Below are positions 7,580 to 17,107 of a DNA stretch of 64,000 nt, piece by piece. The position numbers and the translations under genes are program-made. The notes beneath the pieces were generated by a model that worked only from the letters and a program-made list of their open reading frames with translations, searched no databases and was not told the origin of the DNA. Position 1 is the stretch's first letter. The number at the start of each line of letters is the position of its first letter. The DNA comes from Filibacter tadaridae (GTDB lineage Bacteria > Bacillota > Bacilli > Bacillales_A > Planococcaceae). The stretch covers positions 1-64,000 of the forward strand of contig NZ_UXAV01000019.1 in NCBI RefSeq assembly GCF_900609045.1, in the 5' to 3' direction.

Positions 7580-8299
7580 ATGGGACGCAAATGGAATAAC
7601 ATTAAAGAGAAGAAAGCTTCCAGAGATGGCGAAACAAGCCGTATCTATGCGAAGTTCGGCCGTGAAATTTATGTGGTTGCAAAACAAGGGGAACCCGATC
7701 CCGAATTGAATCAAGCCTTAAAAGTCGTCGTGGAACGCGCCAAGACATATAGTGTGCCAAGAGCAATCATTGACCGTGCAATCGAAAAAGCGAAAGGCGG
7801 TTCTGAGGAAAATTACGATGAGCTTCGCTATGAAGGTTTTGGACCGAACGGATCGATGGTCATTGTCGACACACTGACGAACAATGTTAACCGTACCGCT
7901 TCGGAAGTACGTGCTGCATTCGGTAAAAATGGTGGGAATATGGGCGTCAGCGGATCTGTTTCTTATATGTTCGATGCCACTGCTGTTTTTGGTCTTGAAG
8001 GGAAAACAGCTGATGAGGTATTGGAACTTCTAATGGAAGCAGACGTCGAAGTTCGGGATATTTTAGAAGAAGAAGATACGGTCATCGTCTATGCTGAACC
8101 AGATCAGTTCCATGCCGTACAAGAGGCATTCAAAACAGTGGGCATTACAGAATTTACAATTGCGGAACTCACAATGCTCGCGCAAAACGAATTACCTATA
8201 CCTGCCGATGCACAGATACAATTCGAAAAAATGATTGATGCTTTGGAAGACTTGGAAGACGTCCAACAAGTTTATCACAACGTTGAACTTAGTGAATAA
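7580..8299 (+). CDS. yeeI: YebC/PmpR (TACO1) family protein, YeeI type
   Basis: A 239-aa member of the YebC/TACO1 family, of the YeeI type. Visible signatures are an N-terminal helical domain starting [20 protein letters not shown], the [18 protein letters not shown] segment, and a [25 protein letters not shown] core. Family members act as transcription regulators or as translation factors that relieve ribosome stalling on proline-rich stretches; which applies here is open. It is monocistronic, with its own promoter and a terminator shared with the ter operon. Confidence 0.9.
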   Translation: MGRKWNNIKEKKASRDGETSRIYAKFGREIYVVAKQGEPDPELNQALKVVVERAKTYSVPRAIIDRAIEKAKGGSEENYDELRYEGFGPNGSMVIVDTLTNNVNRTASEVRAAFGKNGGNMGVSGSVSYMFDATAVFGLEGKTADEVLELLMEADVEVRDILEEEDTVIVYAEPDQFHAVQEAFKTVGITEFTIAELTMLAQNELPIPADAQIQFEKMIDALEDLEDVQQVYHNVELSE

Positions 8300-8310
8300 T
8301 CGCTATAAGT

Positions 8311-8346
8311 AAAAGGAGAATCCATCATGATGGATTCTCCTTTTTT
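8311..8346. terminator. Bidirectional terminator between yeeI and telA
   Basis: An almost loopless 17-bp palindrome (AAAAGGAGAATCCATCA and its complement) followed by T residues in both directions. It ends yeeI from the left and the long ter operon from the right. Confidence 0.9.
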
Positions 8347-8354
8347 GAGCGTAT

Positions 8355-9431
8355 TTATTTACCATGATTTTTCATTGTATCCTGCAATTGTGCAATTCGT
8401 TTCATGCCGTCTTCTCTCGCACGTTTGTTTTCATCTTCAATGGCTCTTGTTTCGTCAAGCCCTTTTACAATTGTACTCCAGCTCTCTTCAATCGTTTCAA
8501 TTTTAATACTTGGACCACCCGCAAGACGTGCAATATCCACACTCTGATTTGCGATATTCTGGGAGTTTTTCAAGAGCATTTCATTCGTCCGCTTATCAAG
8601 TTCACTCATTGAGTCCGCAACTAATTTCTGACGTTTAGCAGCGACAGCTTGAATAATCCCGTTTTTGAAAATTGGAATCGTCGTAATGAAGGCTGAATTA
8701 ATCTTCCCGATCAGTTTCGTATTCCCGCGTTGTAAAAGTCGAAGTTGCGGTGCCGTTTGTAATGCAACCATTCTTGCCATTTCTAGATCATAAACCCGTT
8801 CTTCAAGCGATTGAACTGAGTTGTTCAATGTATCCAATTCCATTTGCGCCAGTTGATCGCCACCCGCTGCACGCTGTTGAAGTGCGGGGACCAACTCTTT
8901 CATTTCTTCCACTTTAACCTGGCCTGCTACAACATACTTTTCAAGCGCCATATAATAATTGTAGTTTTGTTCATACATTTCATCCATATTATTGGTTGAG
9001 CGCACCATTTCATCCTGATACTTCGAGATTTCGATATGAATCTTTTCGATTTCCTTACCAATCGTTTGATACTTCCCAAAAACTTTTTCAATCATTTTTT
9101 CGCCACGATTAAATAACCTGCCAATGAAACCCTTAGGCTCGTCAAAATCATTTTTGTCGAACTTATCCATTGTTTTGCCAAGTTGTCTCAACATCACGCT
9201 TGAATCGGTGACACTTGAAGACTGCATTGAAGCAAGTATCCGATCCGAAAAAGTTGAAATTTCAACAGCAGGTTCTTTCCCAAACTCCAAAAGTCCCGTC
9301 TGATTTCTTGTATCGATTGACCGAACCAAATTTTGAACTTCCGGGTCATTTCGTAATTGAACCCGCATCGCTTCAGCCTTATTTTCAGTTAACAATTCAA
9401 CCTCATAATTTTTTGTATCTTCCATACCCAT
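8355..9431 (-). CDS. telA: TelA/YceH-family toxic anion resistance protein
   Basis: A 358-aa soluble, largely helical protein of the TelA family (Bacillus YceH), with long amphipathic helices between about residues 120 and 320 and the TTIPIFKNGI segment typical of the family. TelA proteins are linked to resistance to tellurite, cell-wall antibiotics and bacteriocins, but their biochemistry is unsettled. It is the last gene of the ter operon. Its ATG at 9431 shares a base with the yceG stop (TGATG), so translation is probably coupled; a GGGAGGG site lies just upstream. Confidence 0.9.
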   Translation of the reverse strand: MGMEDTKNYEVELLTENKAEAMRVQLRNDPEVQNLVRSIDTRNQTGLLEFGKEPAVEISTFSDRILASMQSSSVTDSSVMLRQLGKTMDKFDKNDFDEPKGFIGRLFNRGEKMIEKVFGKYQTIGKEIEKIHIEISKYQDEMVRSTNNMDEMYEQNYNYYMALEKYVVAGQVKVEEMKELVPALQQRAAGGDQLAQMELDTLNNSVQSLEERVYDLEMARMVALQTAPQLRLLQRGNTKLIGKINSAFITTIPIFKNGIIQAVAAKRQKLVADSMSELDKRTNEMLLKNSQNIANQSVDIARLAGGPSIKIETIEESWSTIVKGLDETRAIEDENKRAREDGMKRIAQLQDTMKNHGK

Positions 9432-11059
9432 CAATCCCTCCCATTAAAAAGCCTATTTAAAAAACTACTTACTATCGGTATATCTTTTCTCCGCTCTTGA
9501 AATGAATAATCGAATACCATATCGTCAAGCATGTGATGATCAAAATACTTTTTGTCAATATACATTTCCAAGTCATTATGACCTGGCGGATTATATAAAA
9601 CGATATCCAATCCGAACTCATTCAATAATAACAGCAACGCTGCATCGGCTTTTGATAGCACACCATTCTTTTCAGTATTGTATAAAACCACTTTTGGAAC
9701 GTCTTGTGAATAGTCAAATGTTTGCATGATATTAAGTAGCTCTACTGGAATGGCTGTCGCCTGGGTAAACAAGTATAACTGTATATGCTCCTTGCTTTCC
9801 CCCGGTTGTGCCTTCATTTTCGGATTGGCACACATCCGTGCAATTGCTGTTGCAATCCCTTTTTGTACACCATCATGAAGTTGGCCGTACTGCCACCAGT
9901 TGCCCTTCATCATTTTTTCAGAATCCAATCGCCCATCACTACCAAGTGCATGTTGATAATGAAATTGGTTATTCGCCTTTATATCTTGCGTGTATGGAAA
10001 ATTGTTCACCGTTACACAGTTCGAATGACCTGTTAAACCGTGCAGTTTATCCCAATACTCTTTTCGATTAGTAGAAACGCCTGAAACTTTGGCAAATAGC
10101 GAGGGGATGCTCACTTCCTCTGCGGTGGATGAAAAATTCGGGCGGATAAACGCTTTCTCTTTTGCCAGTAAAAAGATTTCGTCATACGTTGTTTTCAATG
10201 TGACTGAAACAGGTAAATGATTTCGGAACTGCCATGGTTTATAAAACGCTGATCCCTCGTGATGCAGTACATGATCAATTTCTTTTGAGGCTCTATACGC
10301 AACTGTCCCTTGCCGCTTCGGTTCTTCTTTCGGAAAAGGCTGGATTTTCATCGTGGACGGGTATTTCACTGAAACCGTCCATTTGTTTTCCGGATCAATT
10401 TCCTTAAAGTCATCTTTTCCTTCGGGATGAAGAACAACAACATCTATCCCTAATACTATCAAATAAAATAAAAAGTATTCCTGGCTTTTGTTCATATCTC
10501 CGTACCAAATTACATGTGGAATATCTTCAGTAATCGGTGTTTCATTTACCCATTTATCCAAATGGTTCCACGTCCATTTAATCATATCCAGGAAAACACG
10601 TCTGAATTCGGGGTGATTAAATGCGCCTGTATGTTTTTTTTGAAACAACCCGAACACTTCAATGAGCGCCGCCCGAATAAGCCTATTAAAATCTGGGTCC
10701 TGGTTATACCTCGGCAGTAACTGTTCTCCCTCTAAAAAAGCAACAAAGCGGTTAATGGATAGATTAGGCTTTTCCTGTATAAGGTCGTAAATTCGTTGAA
10801 TAGATTGAAACCGTTCTGAAGTTATTTTTTTATCCAGTGATTCAGATAACACATGCACTCCAGGCGCTTGGCCAGCCTTATAAAGTGCAAGCAGGTACTC
10901 TGTTTCATCAAATCCAGTTCCGGTAATACGAGCTGCAACACGACTGTATTGCACATTATCAGTTTCTAACTGGTAATTCGGACGAGCGCTAATTGGTTTG
11001 ACCAGTTCAGTCATCCAATTTGTATAATCAATCGTCATGAGCATCGGTTTTCTTATCAA
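9431..11059 (-). CDS. yceG: YceG-family component of the Ter biosynthetic module
   Basis: A 542-aa protein matching the YceG family, described by Anantharaman and colleagues as a putative component of the Ter-associated biosynthetic module. Two similar halves are suggested by repeated stretches of the type IPHVIWYGDMNKSQEYFLFY and VPKVVLYNTEKNGVLSKADA, each followed by a D-V-V/I-L-x-P-x-G motif (VVLHPEGKDD and IVLYNPPGHND). This hints at a duplicated Rossmann-like fold. The catalytic role is unknown. The TTG start at 11059 follows GGGGGGAG by 5 bases. The gap to the upstream HAD gene contains a palindromic repeat element. Confidence 0.85.
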   Translation of the reverse strand: MIRKPMLMTIDYTNWMTELVKPISARPNYQLETDNVQYSRVAARITGTGFDETEYLLALYKAGQAPGVHVLSESLDKKITSERFQSIQRIYDLIQEKPNLSINRFVAFLEGEQLLPRYNQDPDFNRLIRAALIEVFGLFQKKHTGAFNHPEFRRVFLDMIKWTWNHLDKWVNETPITEDIPHVIWYGDMNKSQEYFLFYLIVLGIDVVVLHPEGKDDFKEIDPENKWTVSVKYPSTMKIQPFPKEEPKRQGTVAYRASKEIDHVLHHEGSAFYKPWQFRNHLPVSVTLKTTYDEIFLLAKEKAFIRPNFSSTAEEVSIPSLFAKVSGVSTNRKEYWDKLHGLTGHSNCVTVNNFPYTQDIKANNQFHYQHALGSDGRLDSEKMMKGNWWQYGQLHDGVQKGIATAIARMCANPKMKAQPGESKEHIQLYLFTQATAIPVELLNIMQTFDYSQDVPKVVLYNTEKNGVLSKADAALLLLLNEFGLDIVLYNPPGHNDLEMYIDKKYFDHHMLDDMVFDYSFQERRKDIPIVSSFLNRLFNGRD

Positions 11060-11093
11060 CTACGCTCCCCCCCTTTTACAAACGTTTTCACTT

Positions 11094-11150
11094 CGGTGCC
11101 AGTCGCTGCCGCAATTTGAAGGGTACAAATGGTGTCAGTAAATGGCACCG
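11094..11150. repeat. 57-bp palindromic dispersed repeat, copy A
   Basis: The ends CGGTGCC and GGCACCG are inverted, and the whole element aligns (reverse complemented) with copy B at 20662-20717 at roughly 88% identity. The element overlaps the 3' end of the HAD gene and supplies its final codons and TGA stop. Confidence 0.88.
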
Positions 11151-11938
11151 GGTGTATGGCGCTTTAAAAGAACCGTTTCCAGGATTTCTTCCGCTGCCAG
11201 TATACCTTCTTTTTGCGTCAATCCTAGATGGCTATTTTCTACAGCCGCTTCCCCATGCCGCGGAATAATCCCAAACGTTGCCTGCTCGATTAAACAAAGA
11301 TCAAGATTAGAATCCCCCGCTGTATATACCGTCTTCTTTCCTTCTTTCTCAGAAAGATAGTGAACTGCATCCCACTTGTTTATAAAAGATGGAATAAAAT
11401 ATACTTTCCTGCCTTGCTTAGAAAAAAACCAACCATGATCGGCAGCCCACACTGCATACTTCCGCATCAGCTCTTCCGGAGCATGCTCTGGCTTTATGAT
11501 TAAGTAAATAAAGAATGAATCTACTATACGAATCGCTTTTAGCCACGATCCATTTGCCGTCTCTTCTATTTTACGTTTAACGTCTTCCACTGATAATGCA
11601 CTTCTGCTTACTTCTTTACTAATATAGTCCTGCCAATCAAAATCTATTTCTCCATTTTTCAGCACAACTCCGCCATTGGTTGTAATTGCATAAGTAGGAC
11701 GTATTTCTTCATGGAAAAGACTAATTCGGTTATACTGCTCTTCTGTTCTTGTGGTGACAGGGACAAACATCATCTCATCAGCCACTTCTCGTAGAAGTTT
11801 GATTGCTTTCTCAGTCATGAACGTAATTTCTCTATCATCAAATATTTCAATATTGCGAACTGGAAAGTCCCATTCAGACCCGCCGTAAGACCTGTATGAA
11901 TAAATAAGCGTCGAGTCCAAATCACTTGCAAATATCAT
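11135..11938 (-). CDS. HAD-superfamily phosphatase of the Ter module
   Basis: A 267-aa HAD hydrolase. Motif I is SDLDSTLIYS (nucleophile and acid Asp at 6 and 8), motif II is VTTRT near residue 60, and motif IV is TAGDSNLDL near residue 207, with a C2-type cap between. HAD phosphatases of this set are predicted to remove phosphate from the nucleotide-like product of the module. The ATG overlaps the stop of the PRTase-PELOTA gene (ATGA). The last residues (PGAIY) and stop codon come from an inserted repeat element, so the native C-terminus may have been altered. Confidence 0.88.
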   Translation of the reverse strand: MIFASDLDSTLIYSYRSYGGSEWDFPVRNIEIFDDREITFMTEKAIKLLREVADEMMFVPVTTRTEEQYNRISLFHEEIRPTYAITTNGGVVLKNGEIDFDWQDYISKEVSRSALSVEDVKRKIEETANGSWLKAIRIVDSFFIYLIIKPEHAPEELMRKYAVWAADHGWFFSKQGRKVYFIPSFINKWDAVHYLSEKEGKKTVYTAGDSNLDLCLIEQATFGIIPRHGEAAVENSHLGLTQKEGILAAEEILETVLLKRHTPGAIY

Positions 11939-13050
11939 ATATCATTCTCCAATGGCTTAATAAGTCCACAGCAAGTATATGTCATTTGTTCATATTCCTC
12001 CACCGGAACACCCCTTTCATTTGCAAGCTGGAAGATGTGTCCTAGGTCAGGGTTATTCAGGTCTTTAACAAGAATCTTCCAAGGCAATCGCCTTAACAGG
12101 ACACGGGTCGTTTCTCCGACACCCGGCTTGACAAAATTGATATTCTCAATTCCAAAGTGTTCCTGGATTAAGGAAACTGTCTTTAATCCGATCCAGGTAG
12201 GGGTTGTGTCTATTTGCTGTAATGACTGTTTCGCTTCCTGAATGAACGGGGCTGCAGCTTTAAATTCATTTTCAATCACACCAATAAAATGATTCGATAC
12301 GTCTTTCTCACACAGTTCCGAGTATACTTTGGCGCCATGGAAATCCGTTTCGTCAATCCAAAGATCGTTTAAAACTGTGCGGCTGACTAGGCCCGACACC
12401 GTTGAATTTAAGCAAGCGCTTGGAATTAGAAAGTCTTCTCGGGTTCCGAATAATGATGAACAATACCCAGGATCCGCTAATACTGCAAGTTCATCATCCA
12501 AAGTAATGCCATGCTTTTCCTTAATGGAATGAACGGATTTCGTCAACTCTTTAGAGATTGCACCTTTTCCTGTCCATCCATCTACAAAAACGACTCTTTT
12601 GTCAGGATGCTTACGAGCTATATACATCATCGCGTTTTCATCGATGCCACGTCCACGAATAATTGATACACTGTAGTGGGGTACATCGAGTTCGTACTCT
12701 TCTTTTACATAGCGCTTAATCAGAATACCGACCGGTGTACCTCCCCTTGCAAGTGAAACAAGTACAATCCCGGTCCCTTTCCTTTCAACGATTAGTTCTG
12801 ACACTGTCCCAATAGCCGTTGCCACTTTTCTCTTATATGTATGAAGCGACTCATGAAACAATTTCAAGTACGCTTCAGTCGGTTCATATTCAACAGGGAG
12901 CATCTCTGAATAATGAGTACCACTTTGAATGGCTTGCTCTCTTACATCCAAGCTACGTTCAAGGCTTGCTTCAGATAAATCCTTCAATAAAAAGATGACA
13001 TCTTTAGGTGAATAACTGCCCGTAACCGTTTTCATTTTACGGTCTACCAT
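11935..13050 (-). CDS. StiP-family PRTase with C-terminal PELOTA RNA-binding domain
   Basis: A 371-aa protein of the family often annotated as cysteine protease StiP. The N-terminal two thirds is a phosphoribosyltransferase-like fold with SLARGGTPVGILIKRY and the PRPP-loop-like VVFVDGWTGKGAI. The last 90 residues (from about 285) resemble a PELOTA RNA-binding domain. In Ter clusters this pairing was proposed to make or handle a modified base or nucleoside; protease activity is doubtful. The start at ATG 13050 has AAAGGAG at 7 bases. It overlaps the HAD gene by 4 bases. Confidence 0.85.
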   Translation of the reverse strand: MVDRKMKTVTGSYSPKDVIFLLKDLSEASLERSLDVREQAIQSGTHYSEMLPVEYEPTEAYLKLFHESLHTYKRKVATAIGTVSELIVERKGTGIVLVSLARGGTPVGILIKRYVKEEYELDVPHYSVSIIRGRGIDENAMMYIARKHPDKRVVFVDGWTGKGAISKELTKSVHSIKEKHGITLDDELAVLADPGYCSSLFGTREDFLIPSACLNSTVSGLVSRTVLNDLWIDETDFHGAKVYSELCEKDVSNHFIGVIENEFKAAAPFIQEAKQSLQQIDTTPTWIGLKTVSLIQEHFGIENINFVKPGVGETTRVLLRRLPWKILVKDLNNPDLGHIFQLANERGVPVEEYEQMTYTCCGLIKPLENDI

Positions 13051-13063
13051 TCAACCACTCCTT

Positions 13064-14377
13064 TCAAGTAAAATCTACAATGTGGATGACAGGCAATCCA
13101 TTAAACTGTTGCAACATAGGAGCTAGTCTTGAATCGTCAATCGGACGCTCAAAAAATAGAAATACCTCATCATATTGTTCGTCTGCAACGTTGTACGCAT
13201 AATTCATAATGGAGGGATCATCGGGGCTGTCAAAAGAAAACCGGCTTTTCACTGGATATCCTTTTTCGTCTATCGGAAAAATAGGGCTTCTTGTCGTTGA
13301 ATGATACCAAATGCCCTCACCCATATATGTAGCTGTTTTCATTGGAATGTGCATGAATTCTCCGGTCCCAAGACATAGTGTCTTCTTCCCTTTACGATGC
13401 GTTTTCAAATAGGCCCCCGCACGCTGGCAATACGCTTCAATGTCTTTTCTATTATTTGAAGAGATTCCAAATCTTCCTGTCAAAGCTGAATAGGAGGAAT
13501 TATTTTCAACTCCTGAAGAGTCCATAGATGAAAACGTATAGTCTGAAATAGAAGCAGGTAGAGAATGTAAATTAATTCTATTAAAATCAGGCGTTTTGAA
13601 AGCGGCTTGTTCGTCTTTCCCGGCCTCTTCGGGTAATGCGGGTACTCCATTGACCTGAATTACACCTGCTAATAAAGAAAAAGTGTTTATCGTAACATTG
13701 TTTGTTTCTTCAAACTCACGCAAACGCAAACGGTCCTCTTCACTTCTCCAATCTAAAAGTGATAAAACAGTATACTCTTTGCGCGGAAATCGTTTTTGAA
13801 TGGACGCAATAATATTCAACGCCGTTTTCCCTGTTGTAATTTCGTCATCTACAAGGCAAATCGGTCGTTCATGATCCAATAAGTGTTCCGGTGCATAACA
13901 GCGCTGATCGGTCGCATGAGAATGTTCTTCTTCAAAATACAAAGTGACTTCTTTATCCACAAGCATTTCCCTTGTCGAATGAATATAGGTCGCATCCGTA
14001 AAACAGTCGAAAACACCATGGCCCAGTGCCGTCGCTGTTTCTGCAAAACCAATAAAAATTACTGGCTCTCCCAATTCATAATTCATCTTTTGAATTACGG
14101 AGTTCGCAGTTTGTAAAGTCTCTTTTGAACCCTCTTTTAACGCATCGATGAGCAACTTTTTTTCATTCGATTGTTCCGATGTCTTTCCTTCGTAGTAAAT
14201 GGTAGCTAAAAGTGCAGCTGCAACCAACGGCATTTCTGGATGCAAGGGAATATGTTTTCCCAACACTTTACTTACAAATAAAAATGAACGTTTTTTGTTA
14301 ATCCGCGCAGCCATTTCATACAGTGAGTTAGGAGGTAGCCCAAATGGATTGTGATTGATTTTCACATCCACTGTCAT
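13064..14377 (-). CDS. Phosphoribosyltransferase with TRSP domain (Ter module)
   Basis: A protein of 437 aa if started at ATG 14377, after TTGGTGA and 13 bases past the upstream stop. In-frame starts at 14440 (with GGGGTG) and 14452 would overlap the previous gene. An N-terminal PRTase domain has the PRPP-binding motif CLVDDEITTGKTALN. The C-terminal domain carries the sequence TTRSP that gives the TRSP domain its name, within YHSTTRSPIFP. It should use PRPP and an unknown base or acid. It is one of two distinct PRTases in this module. Confidence 0.88.
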   Translation of the reverse strand: MTVDVKINHNPFGLPPNSLYEMAARINKKRSFLFVSKVLGKHIPLHPEMPLVAAALLATIYYEGKTSEQSNEKKLLIDALKEGSKETLQTANSVIQKMNYELGEPVIFIGFAETATALGHGVFDCFTDATYIHSTREMLVDKEVTLYFEEEHSHATDQRCYAPEHLLDHERPICLVDDEITTGKTALNIIASIQKRFPRKEYTVLSLLDWRSEEDRLRLREFEETNNVTINTFSLLAGVIQVNGVPALPEEAGKDEQAAFKTPDFNRINLHSLPASISDYTFSSMDSSGVENNSSYSALTGRFGISSNNRKDIEAYCQRAGAYLKTHRKGKKTLCLGTGEFMHIPMKTATYMGEGIWYHSTTRSPIFPIDEKGYPVKSRFSFDSPDDPSIMNYAYNVADEQYDEVFLFFERPIDDSRLAPMLQQFNGLPVIHIVDFT

Positions 14378-14390
14378 GGATTCACCAACA

Positions 14391-15581
14391 TTATGTGTAA
14401 ATTGGCTCGGACAACAAATCGATGAATGTGCAGTCTTCATGGTACACCCCATATATTTCCGACTTAATCAATACTTTTTTAGCCCAGTTTAGATGCGGCT
14501 TAATTTCATTCATTTTGTTTTGGAATTCACTTTTAAATACACCTTTTTCCCCTGTTGCTTGCTTAACGATGCTGAGCGCATCCACGTATTCCTCTTTCGT
14601 GACAACAAGCAATGCTTGTACGGGCAAAAGATGCGATGGGTGAATAATTGTTTTTCCGACTAGGCCGTTCGCTTTATCCAACAATGTTTCTTGAATCAAT
14701 CCATCAAAGTCTTTACGGATTAATTCTTTTCTCAATAGAAGTCCTTCACTGCCCTGATGCTCATGGAATAAAGTTTGACGAAGTTGCGGTTTTAAAATTC
14801 GATCATTCGAAGGGAAGTGTTCCCAAACTGGACCTGAAATGACGTAGCCACCCGGCTCTCTGCCAAATATATTTACGATGTCGGTAATCAGTTCACGCAC
14901 AATCGAAATTTCATACACCGTTGTTTCGCTATCCCGTCTTAATCCATACAGTCCACATAAGTCAGTGGCACCTACCCTGATGTTCAAAATGAGGTCGCTG
15001 TATTTGTCCACAGCATTTTTCAGAAAAAGTAGCTCTTCCATCCTTGTTTCTTTATAAAGAACATGTGGTGATTCAAGAATCGGCATGCCGTATATAATGG
15101 ACTGTGCACGTTCATTAATTGAACGTAGTATAGATAAGTAACCATCCGCATTGTCTGAAGAAAACTTTGGAAACACAAATCCTACTAGATTTTCTAGCGA
15201 ATCACCAAGTCGTTCGGCCATAGTTGCCATCTGTTCAGCGCTTCTCACTCTAACAAAAATAAGCGGGGTCGTTTCTTCCGTTAGCTGTCCATCATGTATC
15301 GCAGCACTTATTTGTTGCATATGAATAACTAGCTGATTTTCCGCTTGTGCTACTTCCAGATCCCCTACAGCATCTTCCAAACAGATAACAAGCGTTACAA
15401 GTTCCTTAAACTTTTTTGTAATCACCAAATTAGCAATATCCAATCTTGTAGCAGGCATATACAGTACAGCCCCCAGGCTATGAGCCAGTAGCTTTTTATC
15501 TATTTGTTTTGTAATCATTCTTGGTTGCTGAAAAAACACATCTTCTCTATGCTTTGCGGGTAAGTCGTTAAAATACCTCAT
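14391..15581 (-). CDS. HpcH/citrate-lyase-like TIM-barrel C-C bond lyase (Ter module)
   Basis: A 396-aa protein of the C-C bond lyase branch found in Ter clusters, related to HpcH/HpaI aldolases and citrate lyase beta subunit. TIM-barrel landmarks include VICLEDAVGD near residue 88 (metal-binding acidic motif), IFVRVRSAEQM, FVFPKFSSDN and IRVGATDLCGLYG. It is predicted to cleave or join a carbon skeleton for the module's metabolite. The ATG at 15581 lies 8 bases after AAGAAGG; the GTG at 15590 overlaps that site. A terminator-like hairpin separates it from terC. Confidence 0.87.
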   Translation of the reverse strand: MRYFNDLPAKHREDVFFQQPRMITKQIDKKLLAHSLGAVLYMPATRLDIANLVITKKFKELVTLVICLEDAVGDLEVAQAENQLVIHMQQISAAIHDGQLTEETTPLIFVRVRSAEQMATMAERLGDSLENLVGFVFPKFSSDNADGYLSILRSINERAQSIIYGMPILESPHVLYKETRMEELLFLKNAVDKYSDLILNIRVGATDLCGLYGLRRDSETTVYEISIVRELITDIVNIFGREPGGYVISGPVWEHFPSNDRILKPQLRQTLFHEHQGSEGLLLRKELIRKDFDGLIQETLLDKANGLVGKTIIHPSHLLPVQALLVVTKEEYVDALSIVKQATGEKGVFKSEFQNKMNEIKPHLNWAKKVLIKSEIYGVYHEDCTFIDLLSEPIYT

Positions 15582-15615
15582 TCTATTCACCTTCTTACGC
15601 TTGATTTAGAGTAAA

Positions 15616-15646
15616 TAAAAAAGAAGGACAAAGCCTTCTTTTTTAA
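15616..15646 (-). terminator. Hairpin between terC and the biosynthetic genes
   Basis: AAAAAAGAAGG (15617-15627) and CCTTCTTTTTT (15634-15644) form an 11-bp stem with a 6-nt loop and T run. It follows the terC stop and lies only about 35 bp before the lyase start, so it probably lowers rather than abolishes expression of the downstream module. Confidence 0.8.
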
Positions 15647-15647
15647 A

Positions 15648-16406
15648 TTATAAAGTTGCTTTACGCTTATTTATGTTATGGATGATAAATGTTGCAATGA
15701 ACGTAACGATCAGAATGCCGAAGAATACATAGTGGTGGACCTCGAAACCAACTACGCCTAATGCCATCTTCACGGCAATCAAGGCAATCAGTACATAAGC
15801 AGTTGTTTCAAGTTCAGGCACTTTTTCGATTAACTTCAAGAACACGCCTGCAATTCCACGCATCATTAATACACCGAGCATTCCACCGAGTAGAAGTATC
15901 CAAATCTCTTCGCTGACGCCGAAAGCTGCAAGAACACTGTCAATCGAGAATGCGATATCCATGATTTCAACAGCAGCAACGGTCCCCCAAAACGTACCGA
16001 ACATACGAATCAGGATACCTTTCGCCTTAATATCTTCTACTTCATCTTCCGTGTCGTTGCCCTTTCTTTTCTCCATAAAGTATTGAATGGATAACCAAGC
16101 GAGATAAGCCGCGCCAAGTATTTTCACCCACCATAACTTAATCAAGAAGACGCCGACACCAATTGCTATAAAACGGAAAGCATAAGCACCAATCAATCCA
16201 TAGAATAATGCCTTTTTCTGCTGTTTAACTGGTAACGGTTTAACCATTACAGCTAAAACAAGTGCATTATCAGCCGATAACAGGCCCTCTAGAATGACAA
16301 GTGTACCGATTAACCCCCAACTGACTGGATCCGTTAATACTGTTACCCACATATCCCAATCAAAGAAGGCGGCGTAGGTATCTATTATCCCGTTAATAAT
16401 TTCCAT
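15648..16406 (-). CDS. terC: TerC-family membrane protein (YceF/MeeF type)
   Basis: A 252-aa integral membrane protein with about seven helices. Two acidic in-membrane motifs typical of TerC are present: EGLLSADNALV near residue 40 and EIMDIAFSIDSVLAAF near residue 145. TerC proteins move or deliver metal; in Bacillus subtilis TerC homologues help load exported enzymes with manganese. Its place right after three terD genes is the classic ter order. The ATG at 16406 follows AGGAGGA. Confidence 0.93.
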   Translation of the reverse strand: MEIINGIIDTYAAFFDWDMWVTVLTDPVSWGLIGTLVILEGLLSADNALVLAVMVKPLPVKQQKKALFYGLIGAYAFRFIAIGVGVFLIKLWWVKILGAAYLAWLSIQYFMEKRKGNDTEDEVEDIKAKGILIRMFGTFWGTVAAVEIMDIAFSIDSVLAAFGVSEEIWILLLGGMLGVLMMRGIAGVFLKLIEKVPELETTAYVLIALIAVKMALGVVGFEVHHYVFFGILIVTFIATFIIHNINKRKATL

Positions 16407-16468
16407 TAGTTCCTCCTGTTTTAATGCAGGGCAAAAAGGCTTTAACCCCTTTTGTCAATCTGTAAAGT

Positions 16469-17047
16469 TTATACCTCTAAGCCGTAATTTCGGCAAAGCG
16501 CTCCAAGACCACCGGAAAACCCGCTACCGATTGCATTGAACTTCCAATCGTTCCCGTGTTTGTAGAGCTCACAAAATACGACGGCTGTCTCAATAGAAAA
16601 GTCTTCTCCTAAGTCGAAACGGATAAGCTCTTCTCCAGTTGCTTCGTCCTTCAAGCGAACAAATGCATTTGATACTTGCCCGAAGTTCTGACTTCTAGCA
16701 TCTGCATCATGAATGGTTACTGTAATACCAATCCGATCAACGTATGCAGGGATTTTGGAAAAATCAACGACAACTTGCTCATCATCTCCATCCCCTTCTC
16801 CCGTACGGTTATCCCCCGTATGTACAAGAGCACCACTTGGATGTTCAAGATTGTTATAAAAAATAAAGTCATGGTCATTTTGGCAACGGTTGCTTGCATC
16901 GACAAGGAATGCTGATGCATCAAGGTCGAACCCTTGCCCACCTGAATACTTATTGGTATCCCAACCAAGTCCGATGACCCCTCTTACAAGACCCGGGTTT
17001 GTTTTTGTCAAATCCACTTTTTGCCCTTTTGATAATGTAATCGCCAT
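16469..17047 (-). CDS. terD: TerD-family calcium-binding stress protein, paralogue 3
   Basis: A 192-aa beta-sandwich protein beginning [19 protein letters not shown]. Two acidic calcium sites are visible: [10 protein letters not shown] and [17 protein letters not shown], with [13 protein letters not shown] later. It starts at ATG 17047, 8 bases after GGGGGAG; a GTG three codons earlier sits too close to that site. TerD proteins bind calcium and are thought to assemble under or at the membrane with TerC. It is about 70% alike by eye to the next paralogue, pointing to local duplication. Confidence 0.93.
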   Translation of the reverse strand: MAITLSKGQKVDLTKTNPGLVRGVIGLGWDTNKYSGGQGFDLDASAFLVDASNRCQNDHDFIFYNNLEHPSGALVHTGDNRTGEGDGDDEQVVVDFSKIPAYVDRIGITVTIHDADARSQNFGQVSNAFVRLKDEATGEELIRFDLGEDFSIETAVVFCELYKHGNDWKFNAIGSGFSGGLGALCRNYGLEV

Positions 17048-17107
17048 ATGGATCACTCCCCCATTTCAATGATAAAAACAGCGCTTTTGAAGATTTTATT
17101 TAACTGG

